From assembly GCA_037074705.1 (NCBI GenBank), contig CM073590.1, positions 210,100,746-210,164,745 of the forward strand: a stretch of DNA of 64,000 bases, written 5' to 3'. Both the position numbers and the translations under genes were made by a program. This DNA comes from Zhengitettix transpicula. Lineage: Eukaryota; Arthropoda; Insecta; Orthoptera; Tetrigidae. The notes beneath the pieces are model-generated. The model was not told where the DNA came from. It saw nothing but the letters and a program-made list of their open reading frames with translations, and ran no database searches. Numbering within the stretch: position 1 is the first letter of the stretch; each line of letters starts with the position of its first letter. This document shows, one piece after another, positions 11,651 through 22,264 of the stretch.

Positions 11651-12127
11651 AAATAAACGCTTATGAATTAAAACATAGATTATATTTTCAACAGTGAAAT
11701 AGAGTCAGTAGTGGCAGTAGCTGCAACTTTAAAGTTTAATTAATTATAATTTCACTCATATTTCTGCACTATCACTGAATGTAAAACAGCTACAGTAAGA
11801 CTGCATGTGTCTGAACTTACGAATTTAGATGCCCTGGGAAAGGTGTGAGGCAAGTAACATAATTGACAGAGTTATTATTATTATTATTATTATAGTCAGC
11901 CGATGAAGAAATGACTACAATTTGAATTTATATCTCTATATATGTTCAAAACCAGATACTTTTTCATTTAAAAACATTTTATTAACCAGACATCCATATA
12001 AAAAAGATCATCAATTTGCATTACATTAAAATGAATTCTAGTCTCTTCCTGACGAAATTACCTCGAATCACATCGACAGCCAAAACTCGTAGTTATTTTC
12101 GTGTGCCAAGACGAATATGTCTGGACG
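11651..12127. other. AT-rich spacer with (TTA)n
   Basis: Only a short trinucleotide repeat, (TTA)7, at about 11872-11893 is notable. Confidence 0.6.
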
Positions 12128-12340
12128 GACAAAAGTTGTTCCGCTATTCCTATTGGAATAGTCGGCCAGCTGCCTCCTAAACTGGTCGGGACACGGAGAA
12201 GGAAATGCTGCTTCCCCACAGCAAACCACACTCTAGTCATCGGTCAAGTACACAATTCCCGACCTACCTGTTGCACGTTTTTCCCTGCATCACTTTTAGA
12301 CTAATTTCCTGGTAGGATCCTAGTTTAGCCTTCGCTATAC
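12128..12340 (+). mobile_element. Retroposon family A, copy 5 (fragment)
   Basis: A diverged internal piece of family A runs from the CCGCTATTCC segment to the GGTAGGATCCT segment, without 5' hairpin or 3' tail. It is more mutated than the other copies and so probably older. Confidence 0.7.
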
Positions 12341-13411
12341 ATGATATTTTTAAGGTTGTACTTATATTTTACGAATAATAATTGTGACTTTATTTTATCA
12401 TGATTGGTTAACAAAAGGTTTTTAAGTTACTTGCTACTTTTTATTATTGTAAGACAAGCGTAATCTACCAGCTAGAAACGTACAGTAGGTCAATAAATCT
12501 ATATAAATGTGCTTCAATATGTACAGCATTCATATTTTATAAATTGTTCTTAAAATGCTTGCAAGGACCTGAAGTAATGGGAAATAAATTAAAAACTATG
12601 ATTTCATTGCGAGAATAATATTAGTGGTAATAATTGAAAAATATGAAGCAATTAATTTCTCATTTAATTGGTAGATACACATTTTATTTAGGCTCCCACC
12701 AGGAACGAAACTGCACGTTAGAAATGATTTAATATTTGAACTCAATTAACAATTTTTCCATTTTTTTAATTAAATTATTATTAGCGCGGAATATTAAGAA
12801 ACCAATACGCAGAATCTGTCTATATGTTTGGCTCTTATAATTTGCTTGATATTTGGGTGGAGACGTTCTAGAATAGCAACACAGATAGTAAACGTACCAT
12901 GAGGCTTGTGTAATCGATAGAGATGTGTCCTTGTATTTGTCTGAGGGAATTGCAGTGTCGCATCAAATGAAGTTTTATTTCCAGATGGTACAAACTGCAG
13001 TATCAGCACTATTTGATAAGACTGTTACGAACACATTTTTAATTTATTTGGACGGGTTGTCATTAATTATGCTATTAGACGGGACACCTTGAAGAATGTG
13101 CTTGCCGTTGAAGCACATCTGGTTTGTTATGCTGAGGCAGAACCTGCGACCCCTCAGTGGAAGGAAATGGATATATTTATTGAGCCAGCATATGCCACCT
13201 TAGGCATGCGCTCCTCTTGAGGATTTGATTGCTGGTAACGTAGCATCCGCTGACGACGTCCTCCTATCCGGTTGCTCCCATCATCGAATTCTCAAAGAGC
13301 GCCACAGGGACACTAAACACTCCTTCATCAATCTGACGTGGCAGTGTCTTCATGCTGCTAAAACACCTTTGTAGTCAAAACTATTATCAATGTAAAAGAA
13401 AACTCATTGTG
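12341..13411. other. No gene recognised; GC-richer part near 13.1-13.35 kb
   Basis: AT-rich to about 13080, then a more balanced stretch to about 13350 with no long open frame and no recognisable family. It ends at the mariner insertion site. Confidence 0.5.
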
Positions 13412-13413
13412 TA

Positions 13414-14724
13414 CCACTGTGAACAAAAAGTAAGGTGAATTTATTTATAAAATATAAATTCTTTATTTATTCTTCCAAATCAATTTCATTCCCTTCAAAG
13501 TAATCCCCGTCCGATAAAACGCACTTTTTCCGACGCTTTTTCCAGTCCTCCAAACGGACGGAATAGTCTTTTCCCGTATAGCCTTCAAGACCTTCTTCGA
13601 TTCGGTTTTTATCTCCTCAGTCGTGTCAAAACGGCGTCCCCGCATTGGCCGTATTGAGTTTGCTGAATAGCCAGAAGTCGCACGGAGCCAAATCAGGCGA
13701 ATACGGTGGTTGCAGAACGATATGAGTCGAGTTTTTGGCAAAAAAGTCGCGAAGAACCAATGCAGAATGGCATGGTGCATTATCGTGATGAAGGAACCAA
13801 GAGTTGTTCGCCCATAATTCCGGCCGTTTCAGACGAATAGCTACACGCAAACGACGCATAACGCTCAAATAATATTCTTTGTAGACAGTTTGGCCCGGCG
13901 GAAGGAATTCATAGTGCACCACACCACGATAATCAAATAAAACTGTCAACATGACCTTGATTTTCGATCGACTTTGCCGTGGTCTTTTCAGTCTTGCTTC
14001 ACCTTTTGCACGATATTCGCTGGATTGGTCGGTGGTTTCAGGGTCGTATGCGTAAATCCAAGTCTCGTCTCCAGTAATGATGCATCTCAAGTGGTCCTGA
14101 TAGTCAGACAGCAAAGTTTCACACACATCAGCGTGACGCTTTTTTTCCAAAAAATTGAGCGGTTTTGGCACCAATCGAGACTTGGCGCGTTAGAGACACA
14201 AAACATTCTTCAGAATGGTTTGGGCTGAGCCAAATGATATTCCAACACTATCGGCGAGATCTCTAATTGTCCATCGACGATTTTCAAGCACCAAATCTTT
14301 GATATTTTGGACGTGGCCCTCGTCGGTAGACGTTGATGGTCGTCCAGAGCGCGGTTCGTCTTCAACGCGTTCTCGGTCCTCATTGAACCCGTTGTACCAC
14401 TTATAAACGTTTTTTTGTGCCATAGTTTGATCACCAAAGGCCTTCCGCAACATTTTCAACGTGTCCGCACAAGAATATTCGTTCCGCAAACAAAATTTGA
14501 TGCAAGTTCTTTACTCTACAAAATCACGCATTGCAAAAATCGAAAAATTCACTTTTGGTAGTTTACAAAAACACGTGTAACTCGGAGATAATTAAACCTT
14601 TTAACAAACAGACGCTTGGCAAATATTATAGACAGTCCTACCAACCTAGGAAAAAAATGTACCTACCTTCCTAATACCCGGGAGTTTTAAATGACAATTT
14701 AACCTTACTTTTTGATCACAGTGG
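13414..14724 (-). mobile_element. Full-length mariner element (1311 bp, inactivated)
   Basis: The element is bounded by inverted terminal repeats of about 28 bp that start CCACTGTGA and differ at two positions (left 13414-13441, right 14697-14724). It is flanked on both sides by the TA dinucleotide (13412-13413 and 14725-14726), the target duplication of Tc1/mariner elements. It holds one minus-strand transposase gene, now a pseudogene. The length fits typical mariners of about 1.3 kb. The near-identical terminal repeats and mostly readable gene suggest a fairly recent arrival. Confidence 0.95.
13467..14531 (-). pseudogene. Mariner transposase pseudogene (DD34D)
   Basis: The gene begins at ATG 14531-14529 (MRDFVE) and ends at TAA 13469-13467, room for about 354 codons, the usual size for mariner transposases. 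The N-terminal half has the helix-turn-helix region (WTIRDLADSVGISFGSA). The catalytic half shows GDETW (D at 14067-14069), HHDNAPCH and PPYSPDLAPCDFW. Second and third aspartates have 34 residues between them, the mariner DD34D signature. It is broken by a TAA six codons after the start (14511-14513), a TAA at 14190-14192, a frameshift shortly after the WLF motif (about 13640-13665), and a compensating frameshift near 13575, after which the frame ends in DLEE. All catalytic aspartates survive. In its active form it would excise the element and paste it at TA sites. Confidence 0.93.
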
Positions 14725-14726
14725 TA

Positions 14727-17554
14727 CATTTGTCAGATTTTATTTCCTCCATTCCTATGTCTGATTCGATCAGAATAATAATTTAATATACTTTAGCTTA
14801 TAATGTTTATATTTAATGTTTTTGTCGACATGACTCAACAGTTGATAATTCCCTGTGTATTTCCAGAATATGGCATATGTATACGCATGGCCACCGTAAT
14901 TTACGAACTTACACACGTCGTATATCGCAATTTCCTGAACTTAGCTCCTCATTCAAGTTTTTCCACTGCGAGACTTTAATGTTCGTCTCAATCAGCTAAC
15001 GGATGAACAATTCTCTTCCCGCGGGCAGAACTCTCCTCCCGCTTTTTTTATCTTTTAACTAGTTAGTAACCCGTTACTCATATTGGGATGAAAATATTCT
15101 GCACAGTTCCTAGCGTTCAGGTCAGCTTTCGGAAGTCTAGGTGCTTGGTCTACTTTTCACTTTACCATATCAACTGTTTCTGATTTAATACTCTTTATTA
15201 TTTCGCGGATCTTGTCTATATAATTGGCTTGCCAACGCAAGACAACAAAGGATTTTGTTTACCTACTAATAACCGTGACCCGTAAAGAGAAAAATGTCGT
15301 GGTATTTTAATATTTCCAAATGGCGGATTAAAATTTATGATTAGCTAAAAGTTATTTATAGCTTCAGAAAAAAATCATTCAGCCGTTTTTCTAAGAAACG
15401 AAGAAAAACACAGTTAAAGCAGATAAAATAAAATTTTGAACCGTTCGTGATTTTGTCCCAAGATGGCGGATGCATGGCAATTCGATTCTTTCTTAGAGTT
15501 CAATATAGCAACAAAAATGTCCAGATAATATAAACACCACACAAAGTTTCTACAATCTTTGTTGCTTTCATCAGGTGACTTAAAAAACGCAAGATGCGTA
15601 TGTATTACGTTTCAATTTCAAAAGAAAGATTAATCAAAATCAGTCCTAATGGTTTCTACCAAAAAGTGCACAAAATCAAGAATTTTTGTATCGTCCGCCA
15701 TTTTCTTTCGAGATGATTCATTGAATCCTGATACTTGTAAAACCATCTCAAGTCTACATAACAATGATTTTATATATATCATAAAAATCGTTTTGTTGTT
15801 TTGGTAAATGGACGATTGATTCGTCTGCGTCGGTGTGGTTGTTGGATGACGACAGACAACAACTTGTATATTGGATTTCAACGTTCAAAGGAAGCCAGAT
15901 TTTCAGAATTATAAGTTAATTCTCACGTTGGTGTTCTAAACGTAGAAACACCAATGGACGTGAATACCGCCCGCTGGAGTCAAGATGATGTTATTGTAAT
16001 AACTGGAATTTCTGCAAGACTTCTAGAAAGTTCAAACAAGAAGAAATTAAAGAGCAGCTGTTATTTGCAAAAATTGATCTTATTACTGATGATGTTGATT
16101 CTAAGTTATTGTTTTGACTATATAGATTTCCTCATATCTGCCACAACAATGCTCGACTCATATCAACAATTTGACAACATATTGTCTGTATTTTAAATTG
16201 AACGTATGAGCCCCATAAATTATTAGAAACTAAATTGTTCACTACATTCACTACTTGTTTTTATCTGCTTTTTGTTAGAATGAACCGATTCGAGGTAATT
16301 GTTGTGGGGCAAGCAATTAACTCAACCAGTTTGGAAACGGGATTTTCACATGCATTGACTTATCATGCACGGATTCTTTATTACGTCCTATCCTTGAGGT
16401 AGATGGCCCACATTTTCTACGATAACTCGGCAACCACGACTGGCGTTTGACCCAGTGATGTTACTATTTTGGAATTCGTTATATTTAACAATACATTGTT
16501 ATAGAAAGACTATTTATTGATTTAGTGTACATGTATCTGCTGCTGTAGAATAGAGTATTTACGTTCAGACCGAGAATTACGAGCCGGATGTTGAATCGAA
16601 AGTTGTTCTGATGAGACTGGTTTTCTTAAGGCAAACGTTATTGGGAATAATCTTCTTAAAACCGTTGGAAGATGCAAATTTCTCAATATAATGAAAGGTA
16701 ATATAGGCGGCTGTGAATGTATTGGAAGGATTGTGTTGCGAAGTGAAAAACATTGAAGAATACAATTTCCCAGTAGTTAAGAAATCGAATATGATCCCAA
16801 ATAAATCGGTCTGCCGACATTACACGACAAAGAAGTTTTGACTGAGGACATCGACAACTTTTTCCAGATCTAGAAATAATATGTAACGTTTGCAATACTC
16901 AATAAATTTTTTCGTCTTTATTTCATACCATTGAAAATAAAAACTATCCAAATTCTTTATCTTCATTCTGTTCATCATTATAACAGTCGATCAGGTAAGA
17001 GAATAAGAATGGAAAAAAATTGATTAATTGACTGTAATAATAAATCTATGGTGTCGTGCGTGCATTATTTCATTATAGATACAGAAATATTCACCAATTA
17101 TGCATAAATATAAAAAGTTCCTTCAACTGTTACTTTTCGGGTTGAACGTCCAGTCGAACAAAATTTACGTATAGCGGTTTATTTCTTTCTCCTTCTGCCG
17201 TCGTCCATTTAAATTCTACCTTCATAGTTGACCTATGAAATGATAATCCTCGTGGTCTCCCGTGATCTGATCGGTTTCGTTCACAGAATTCACTTGGTCC
17301 GCCATTCTACTTCACTAAACTTGTCATGTCCACCGCTATTTCATTCTACAGCGTGTAAAATGGATTCATTTACAGTTAATAGATAATTAGGATTTTAAAA
17401 AAATCTATATTGCGTTGTTTCATAGCAGTGGCCACCTTTACGAAAATAATTTCTCTTCGTTGTGATTTATTAGGATCTCATTAATTGTTAAGACGTGTAA
17501 CTAAGAAGCTAAATGTCTTCCTACGATTATGAATACCATTGAATATAACCTGGT
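14727..17554. other. No gene recognised; old repeat traces
   Basis: AT-rich DNA. Several copies of ATGGCGGA or its complement occur at about 15314, 15463, 15696 and 17299, embedded in loosely similar text also seen near 26.7-26.9 kb, probably an old dispersed repeat. Open frames at 15630-15881 (minus) and 15954-16196 (plus) show nothing recognisable. Confidence 0.45.
15543..15575 (-). repeat. Hammerhead-ribozyme-like motif
   Basis: On minus: CCTGATGA, then CAA/TTG arms around a short loop, then GAAAC. Both core halves are intact but stem II is only about three pairs and not flush with the core. Confidence 0.3.
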
Positions 17555-18445
17555 TGAAATGAAGATTAAAGTATCTACGGCTGAGGTCAGTAAAGCCTTT
17601 AAAATGACATCTGGGGTACAAGTTGATTATTTTTTTGCAGTATTATTTCATTTGGCCTTACATGAAGCCATGAAAGAGTTGGACTAAGAGGCGCCTTGGC
17701 TTATAAGTGTTATGCTGACGATATTTAACTGGTGGAACCGATCATGGAGGAACTCAGGGAAATGTTTAAGATATTGGAAGGGTAGGGACAAGCAAAGGAA
17801 GAGAAAACTAAATTTATAAAAATATAGAAGATGGGCTCAAAATATACACTGTGGACAATACCAATTTGACAATTTAATGGTTTTAGTTATCTGTGAATTG
17901 TCCTGAATAATGGGAACGCTGTGACCGTTAAAACTAGCAAGTGGGAATATGAAGCTATTAAATTGAACATACTTCCTGGGGATTTAATCTGAAAATTTAT
18001 TAGATACCTATACTGGCTCGGAAACGTGGGCTGTCAGCTACTATTGAAAATCGTATTTGAATGTAACGTTGTACAGATAATTTATGGACCTATAATAGAC
18101 GGTGAAAAGTGGTGAATAATGAGTAATGGATAAATTTAAACGATACTGAGAGCCGAAGACATAGTGAGATTCGTGAAGTCCACACGGTTCGGCTGGCTAG
18201 GCACGTAGAAAGGATGAGCGATGAAAGGTTGCCAAAGAAACTTCTGCAAGGGAATATGAAAGGAAGGAGGAGACGAGGAAGACCACGGAAAAGATGGATA
18301 CACGACTTGGAAAAGGGCTTAAGGATTATGCTGGTTGAAAGATGGTGCGGTAAAGCGCAGAGCAGAGAAGAATGACATGGAGCCTTGAGAGAGTCCAAAG
18401 CTCACCCCGGGCTTTAGCACCCATAAAGAAAGAGATGCACTAGAT
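17555..18445 (+). pseudogene. RTE-type LINE reverse transcriptase fragment, decayed
   Basis: Pieces of a non-LTR reverse transcriptase appear in order across three frames. A segment reading KAFKMTSGVQ and ALHEAMKEL (about 17590-17685) matches the region before the catalytic box. YADDI at 17711-17725 is the palm active-site motif. A KTKF-type segment follows. The C-terminal end has GWLG at 18191-18202, then VERM after a one-base deletion, a Gly-Arg-rich GRPRKRW stretch, and SKAHPGL. That C-terminal pattern is typical of RTE and related LINEs. Multiple stops and frameshifts make it inactive. The endonuclease and N-terminal RT parts are missing, so it is 5'-truncated. The source protein would have copied its own mRNA into the genome at nicked DNA. 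Confidence 0.85.
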
Positions 18446-19900
18446 AGGGACAATTGTCAACCAATGGAATTCAAATCATTGATGGGAGCACGGAAGGAAT
18501 ATTCAATGCTACTTCCAGAAAACTGTAATCTGAATACGTTTTAGGCCCAATTTTCAAAAATTGGAGCTGCAAATTGTCAAAGAAATCACTGTGATATCAA
18601 TGGACCGATCCTGTGATATTTTAATTATGTACCTTGTATATCTTTGTGAGCACGTAAAAGCTTTTGTAAAAGCGGATTGGCCCCTGTATCCTGGCGCCAT
18701 CTTGTGCCTTCACGACCGGTGTTGTGAGAGTGGAGCAGATTTTGACGGGTTCCTTGCACTGGTGGGATTTCCCGTTCTACCTGCGGGAAGAGGGGGAAGG
18801 GGGACCGCCCACAGCCAAAAAACCCAGGTCAGTCGCTTCCTCCACATCTGCCAGCTATTGAAGCCAGCAAGGAAGTGAGAATCACAACTGAATTGATTTC
18901 TGTTTGATTTGGTTTCCAAGTTACGCCATCATTAAGTCAGATCACCCCCCACACTGTTTCTGATTCGTATGTAAAATTAATTTCTTTTTAAAAATTCGAG
19001 TTTCTGCAATGTAATTGCTTGCGCTCAATTTCTCTGTGTGTTAACTGCAGCTGAGTAAATTAAAGCCGAAGTGACGTATCCGTTGAAGCTGATTAACTGG
19101 CTGGAGCACATTCGCCTGTCAGCTCTTAGCTCGGTTTGAAACGTGTTTTTTCCAATGAAGATAACCGAACTTCCACTACTATTGCGCAATGAACTTTGTA
19201 AAATAGTCCTCTTGCGTCACAACTGTTACTCTAATAAATTTCAATCAGCCCAACAGCAGGACATTCAGAGCATTCGCTAATCATATCGAATACTAAATAT
19301 TTTTAAAATGGTTGGATTCTTATTCGTCCTCTTTATTTCAGAGCAAACGTTCACTCAGGATATACTAGCCCTATTTATTTCCTTCATTCTTTCTTCTCTT
19401 CGATGAAAAATGATTTTCCTTCTACCGTATCCCACCGCCCTCAGTGATATGATCAAATCACAATTTAAAAATAGTCATTATTTTCAAAAGCCTCAAATTT
19501 TGTATCTGTACTTACACATTCCACGATACAAATCAATCACTTTTCACCTCCAAACAGTCATCTAGGAATCGAATGGAGGCAGCCCGTTGCAAATAAACTA
19601 AGCTGAAGTCAGGAACGTACTTGGGTGCGATTAACCTTTTAGCTGAAATGAAGTAAGACACACCAGTTAAGATTCGATTAGAAAAAATACTGTATCTTCT
19701 TTTTAATGCACCAGAATTTCGCTATTACTCTCTACTTTTTGACATTTCGCCGAAATTAAATTAATCATAATTTTATACTGACCCTGTACAAAAATTCCTC
19801 GTCAGTTAAACGCGCTGGAACAAGCCTCCACTAAAAATTACCCAAATATTTTCCTATAACGTGGATTATAGTGCATTACCATTGATAATTTTGGAAAACT
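18446..19900. other. No gene recognised; GC-richer patch at 18.66-18.88 kb
   Basis: The patch at 18660-18880 is open on both strands (105 codons at 18561-18878 plus, 69 at 18710-18919 minus). It contains GGCGCCATCTTG, a YY1-like string, but no recognisable protein. The rest is AT-rich. Confidence 0.4.
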
Positions 19901-19937
19901 GACGTTTCGGCCGCACATTAAGCCAAGATAATGATGA
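19901..19937 (-). repeat. Hammerhead-like motif, decayed 5' core
   Basis: On minus: GGC, loop, GGCC, then GAAACGTC. The stem and GAAAC half are good, but the CUGANGA half has mutated (TTATCTT). Confidence 0.3.
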
Positions 19938-19990
19938 AACGCGTGTAAAAAAAAGTTACGTTTAATTAAAAACTGCGAGGAAATTGATGA

Positions 19991-20293
19991 ATGGTTACGT
20001 CTAAATTAATTTCCAGAACCCCAAGAAGTGTGTTTACTGTCGGAATTTTCATCTGTGTTTGGTTTCACGCCACTGAAGCTGACTATTCCCTGCATCCGAA
20101 ATATCTGTTGTATGATTCATGCAAATTTAAGAATAACATATTCATTTCTGAGTCTATCAGAACTATCAACATAGTATATACTACTTCAGATACCTCAATG
20201 CTACCTTTGTTGATGTGTCAAAATACGATGCGCAGTCGTCCACTGGCCGGGAGTTTTAGCATGAACCTTTGTTCCGGCAACTTGGCGGTTTAA
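19991..20293 (+). CDS. Unrecognised open frame with signal-peptide-like start
   Basis: An ATG at 19991 opens 100 codons. Residues 1-12 are basic (MVTSKLISRTPR), residues 13-26 hydrophobic (SVFTVGIFICVWFH), and ATEA at about 30 could be a signal-peptidase site, giving a secreted product of about 70 residues with a few cysteines. No family is recognisable, no homologous copy lies in the window, and the frame follows repeat DNA. A chance open frame is quite possible. I list it because its start resembles a secretory signal. Confidence 0.15.
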   Translation: MVTSKLISRTPRSVFTVGIFICVWFHATEADYSLHPKYLLYDSCKFKNNIFISESIRTINIVYTTSDTSMLPLLMCQNTMRSRPLAGSFSMNLCSGNLAV

Positions 20294-20640
20294 AATATAT
20301 TCTGAATACATTGTGTTCAGTTATGGATATGCTTTACGTCGAAAAGGATTATCGCTGTAAGAATATAATGAATCAGCATCTCTCCCTGACAACACTCCCC
20401 TCCATCTTCTCCCTTCTCCTACTGCGCATTTCTTACAACTTCCTATACGTCACGACCTATACTAAACTGAGTTTTCAGGTACTAAATCACTGTAAATACT
20501 GAAATTGGCTGTACTCAGAAATCTTTTCTACTTCGAAACAGACATTGAAGAAATTGTGAAACACTTGTCGGTAATACTTATGCAAACAGAGTGTATTTTC
20601 TTTTTGCTATTTATGGCCTAGTACCAGGAGTTCTACTCGC
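20294..20640. other. No gene recognised
   Basis: AT-rich, with one short pyrimidine-rich segment near 20390-20430. Nothing else to report. Confidence 0.5.
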
Positions 20641-21183
20641 AATGGAATTTTATCACGCTGTAATTGAGCTAGGATCTCTCGCTTCACCCGCTAATATATT
20701 CAGGTCGCTGTAATATTTGAAGTACCGTTTCGCTACGAAAATTAGGTCAAGTAATTTGCGTCCAGGTTTGTTACTACGACTCGGCCGGTAAGTGCCGCTG
20801 GCTGGTGTTTCTCCGAAACAATGGGGCCTTTCTAACAATGCATCAGTGAATTGGAACCAACAAATTAGTCAGGAATCGAGAGCAATAGCCGGCCCGAGGG
20901 CAACCTTTCATGCGAAATTGCGGTTCCCAACAGATTACAATTTTTGCCGATAGCCCGCCTCCCAATATTTTTCGCTGGCGAAATAAGAAAGAAAGCGTGG
21001 CCCACTGGGGAAGTGGTGGGGAATTCGACTGTTGCTCTTTGTTCCGAAGAACAAGTTTTCTTGCGGCTCTTGGGAAATCCCGAGAGCCATGGTTCCTTCA
21101 CGAAGCGGTGCGGTAATTCGGGTCACCGCGTAGAGTCCAGGTGTGCCCAAAACGGCCATCAACCTACGCTCTTTCTCCATTAG
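20641..21183. other. GC-rich patch open in several frames
   Basis: A block of clearly higher GC content, open on both strands in four overlapping frames. The longest with ATG are plus 20944-21183 (79 codons) and minus 20935-21180 (81 codons, MEKERRLMAVLG start). Overlapping openness is expected from GC-rich sequence alone. No domain is recognisable. It could be an exon, a 5' untranslated exon or a repeat not otherwise present here. Confidence 0.3.
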
Positions 21184-22192
21184 CTAAAACACGATGGGGC
21201 ATACACCACCTGCAAACATAAATATAAGCATCTATAGACACACACAAATAAAAATTTATTCATTTTTCTCTCTCAGTAAATATTTACAAACATATCGAAT
21301 TTTACGTGATTCTAATGTTTACTTCTATCTGTTTCATTCAAATTGAATAAATAAAACAGCGGAAAACAGACTTTTAAAATTATAATTGTAAATAAAATAA
21401 CTGATGACCTTATACCGACACATTTTGTATTTTTTATTTACATTGTACCGACGTTTCGAAACCTTTTTGTGGTTTCTTCAGGCATTTTCCTACAGATTAG
21501 GTATTTACAAATACTTAGATTTATAGTATAATTTTACAAAGTAAACTGAAGTACACATGAAAATACCTTAAGAAGATACAAAAAGGTATAGAAACGCCGT
21601 TACAATATAAATAAAGAATATCATCAAGTGTTTTATTAATTCAAAACATACGTTAAATTAAAACTTTTTTCTTGATCCACATAAGAACTGAAACATGTAC
21701 CGTGATTAATTTAATTATAATTAATTGCTAGAAAGACTGTAATATTCGTAAACGTATAAATAACGAATTTCAACAAGTTGTTACTTGTGAAATTCTACAG
21801 AAGCTTTCGGCTGTAAAAATAAATGGTTTCATACAGAAATCCGTCAGGCTTCAAATCTAGAAGTATTAAAAAAAGGACAAACAATGGTATGTTTTTTATC
21901 ACCATATTATTGATCCTTGTATCAACGGATCTAGTGATTGTCCTGTTTTTAATATTTCTATATTTGATTTCTGTATGAAATTTTTTTTTTAAATATGGCT
22001 GGGTAACCGCTGTAATCTTCTGTATAATATGGCATAATCATTTGTTACTTGGATAAATTGTGGATTGAAGATTGGTGAAACTCATAATTTATAAATTATA
22101 ATTTTAGATTTCTTTTATTGACTATAGTCATTATTTAATTTATTATCGTTTCATATTAATTAGGTAAAGAAGTATCAATACCGCACATGCGC
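21184..22192. other. AT-rich DNA with one hammerhead-like motif
   Basis: Nothing gene-like is recognisable. The motif at 21450-21482 is listed separately. Confidence 0.55.
21450..21482 (-). repeat. Hammerhead-ribozyme-like motif
   Basis: On minus: CCTGAAG, a six-pair hairpin GAAACC/GGTTTC with a seven-base A-rich loop, then GAAACGTC. The stem is perfect. Relative to CUGANGA, two core bases appear to be missing if all six pairs form. Confidence 0.45.
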
Positions 22193-22264
22193 TATTTATT
22201 TAATCACTTAATTTTTCTGATAATTGCCTATTTATTTAATCACTTAATTTTTATGATAATTGCC
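22193..22264. repeat. 36-bp tandem duplication
   Basis: Two adjacent 36-bp units (22193-22228, 22229-22264) differ at one base, and a partial third begins after them. The content is AT-rich and non-coding. Confidence 0.9.

Noticed and set aside
14215..14406. Plus-strand frames across the mariner (also 13974-14228)
   Set aside because: They are antisense shadows of the transposase gene.
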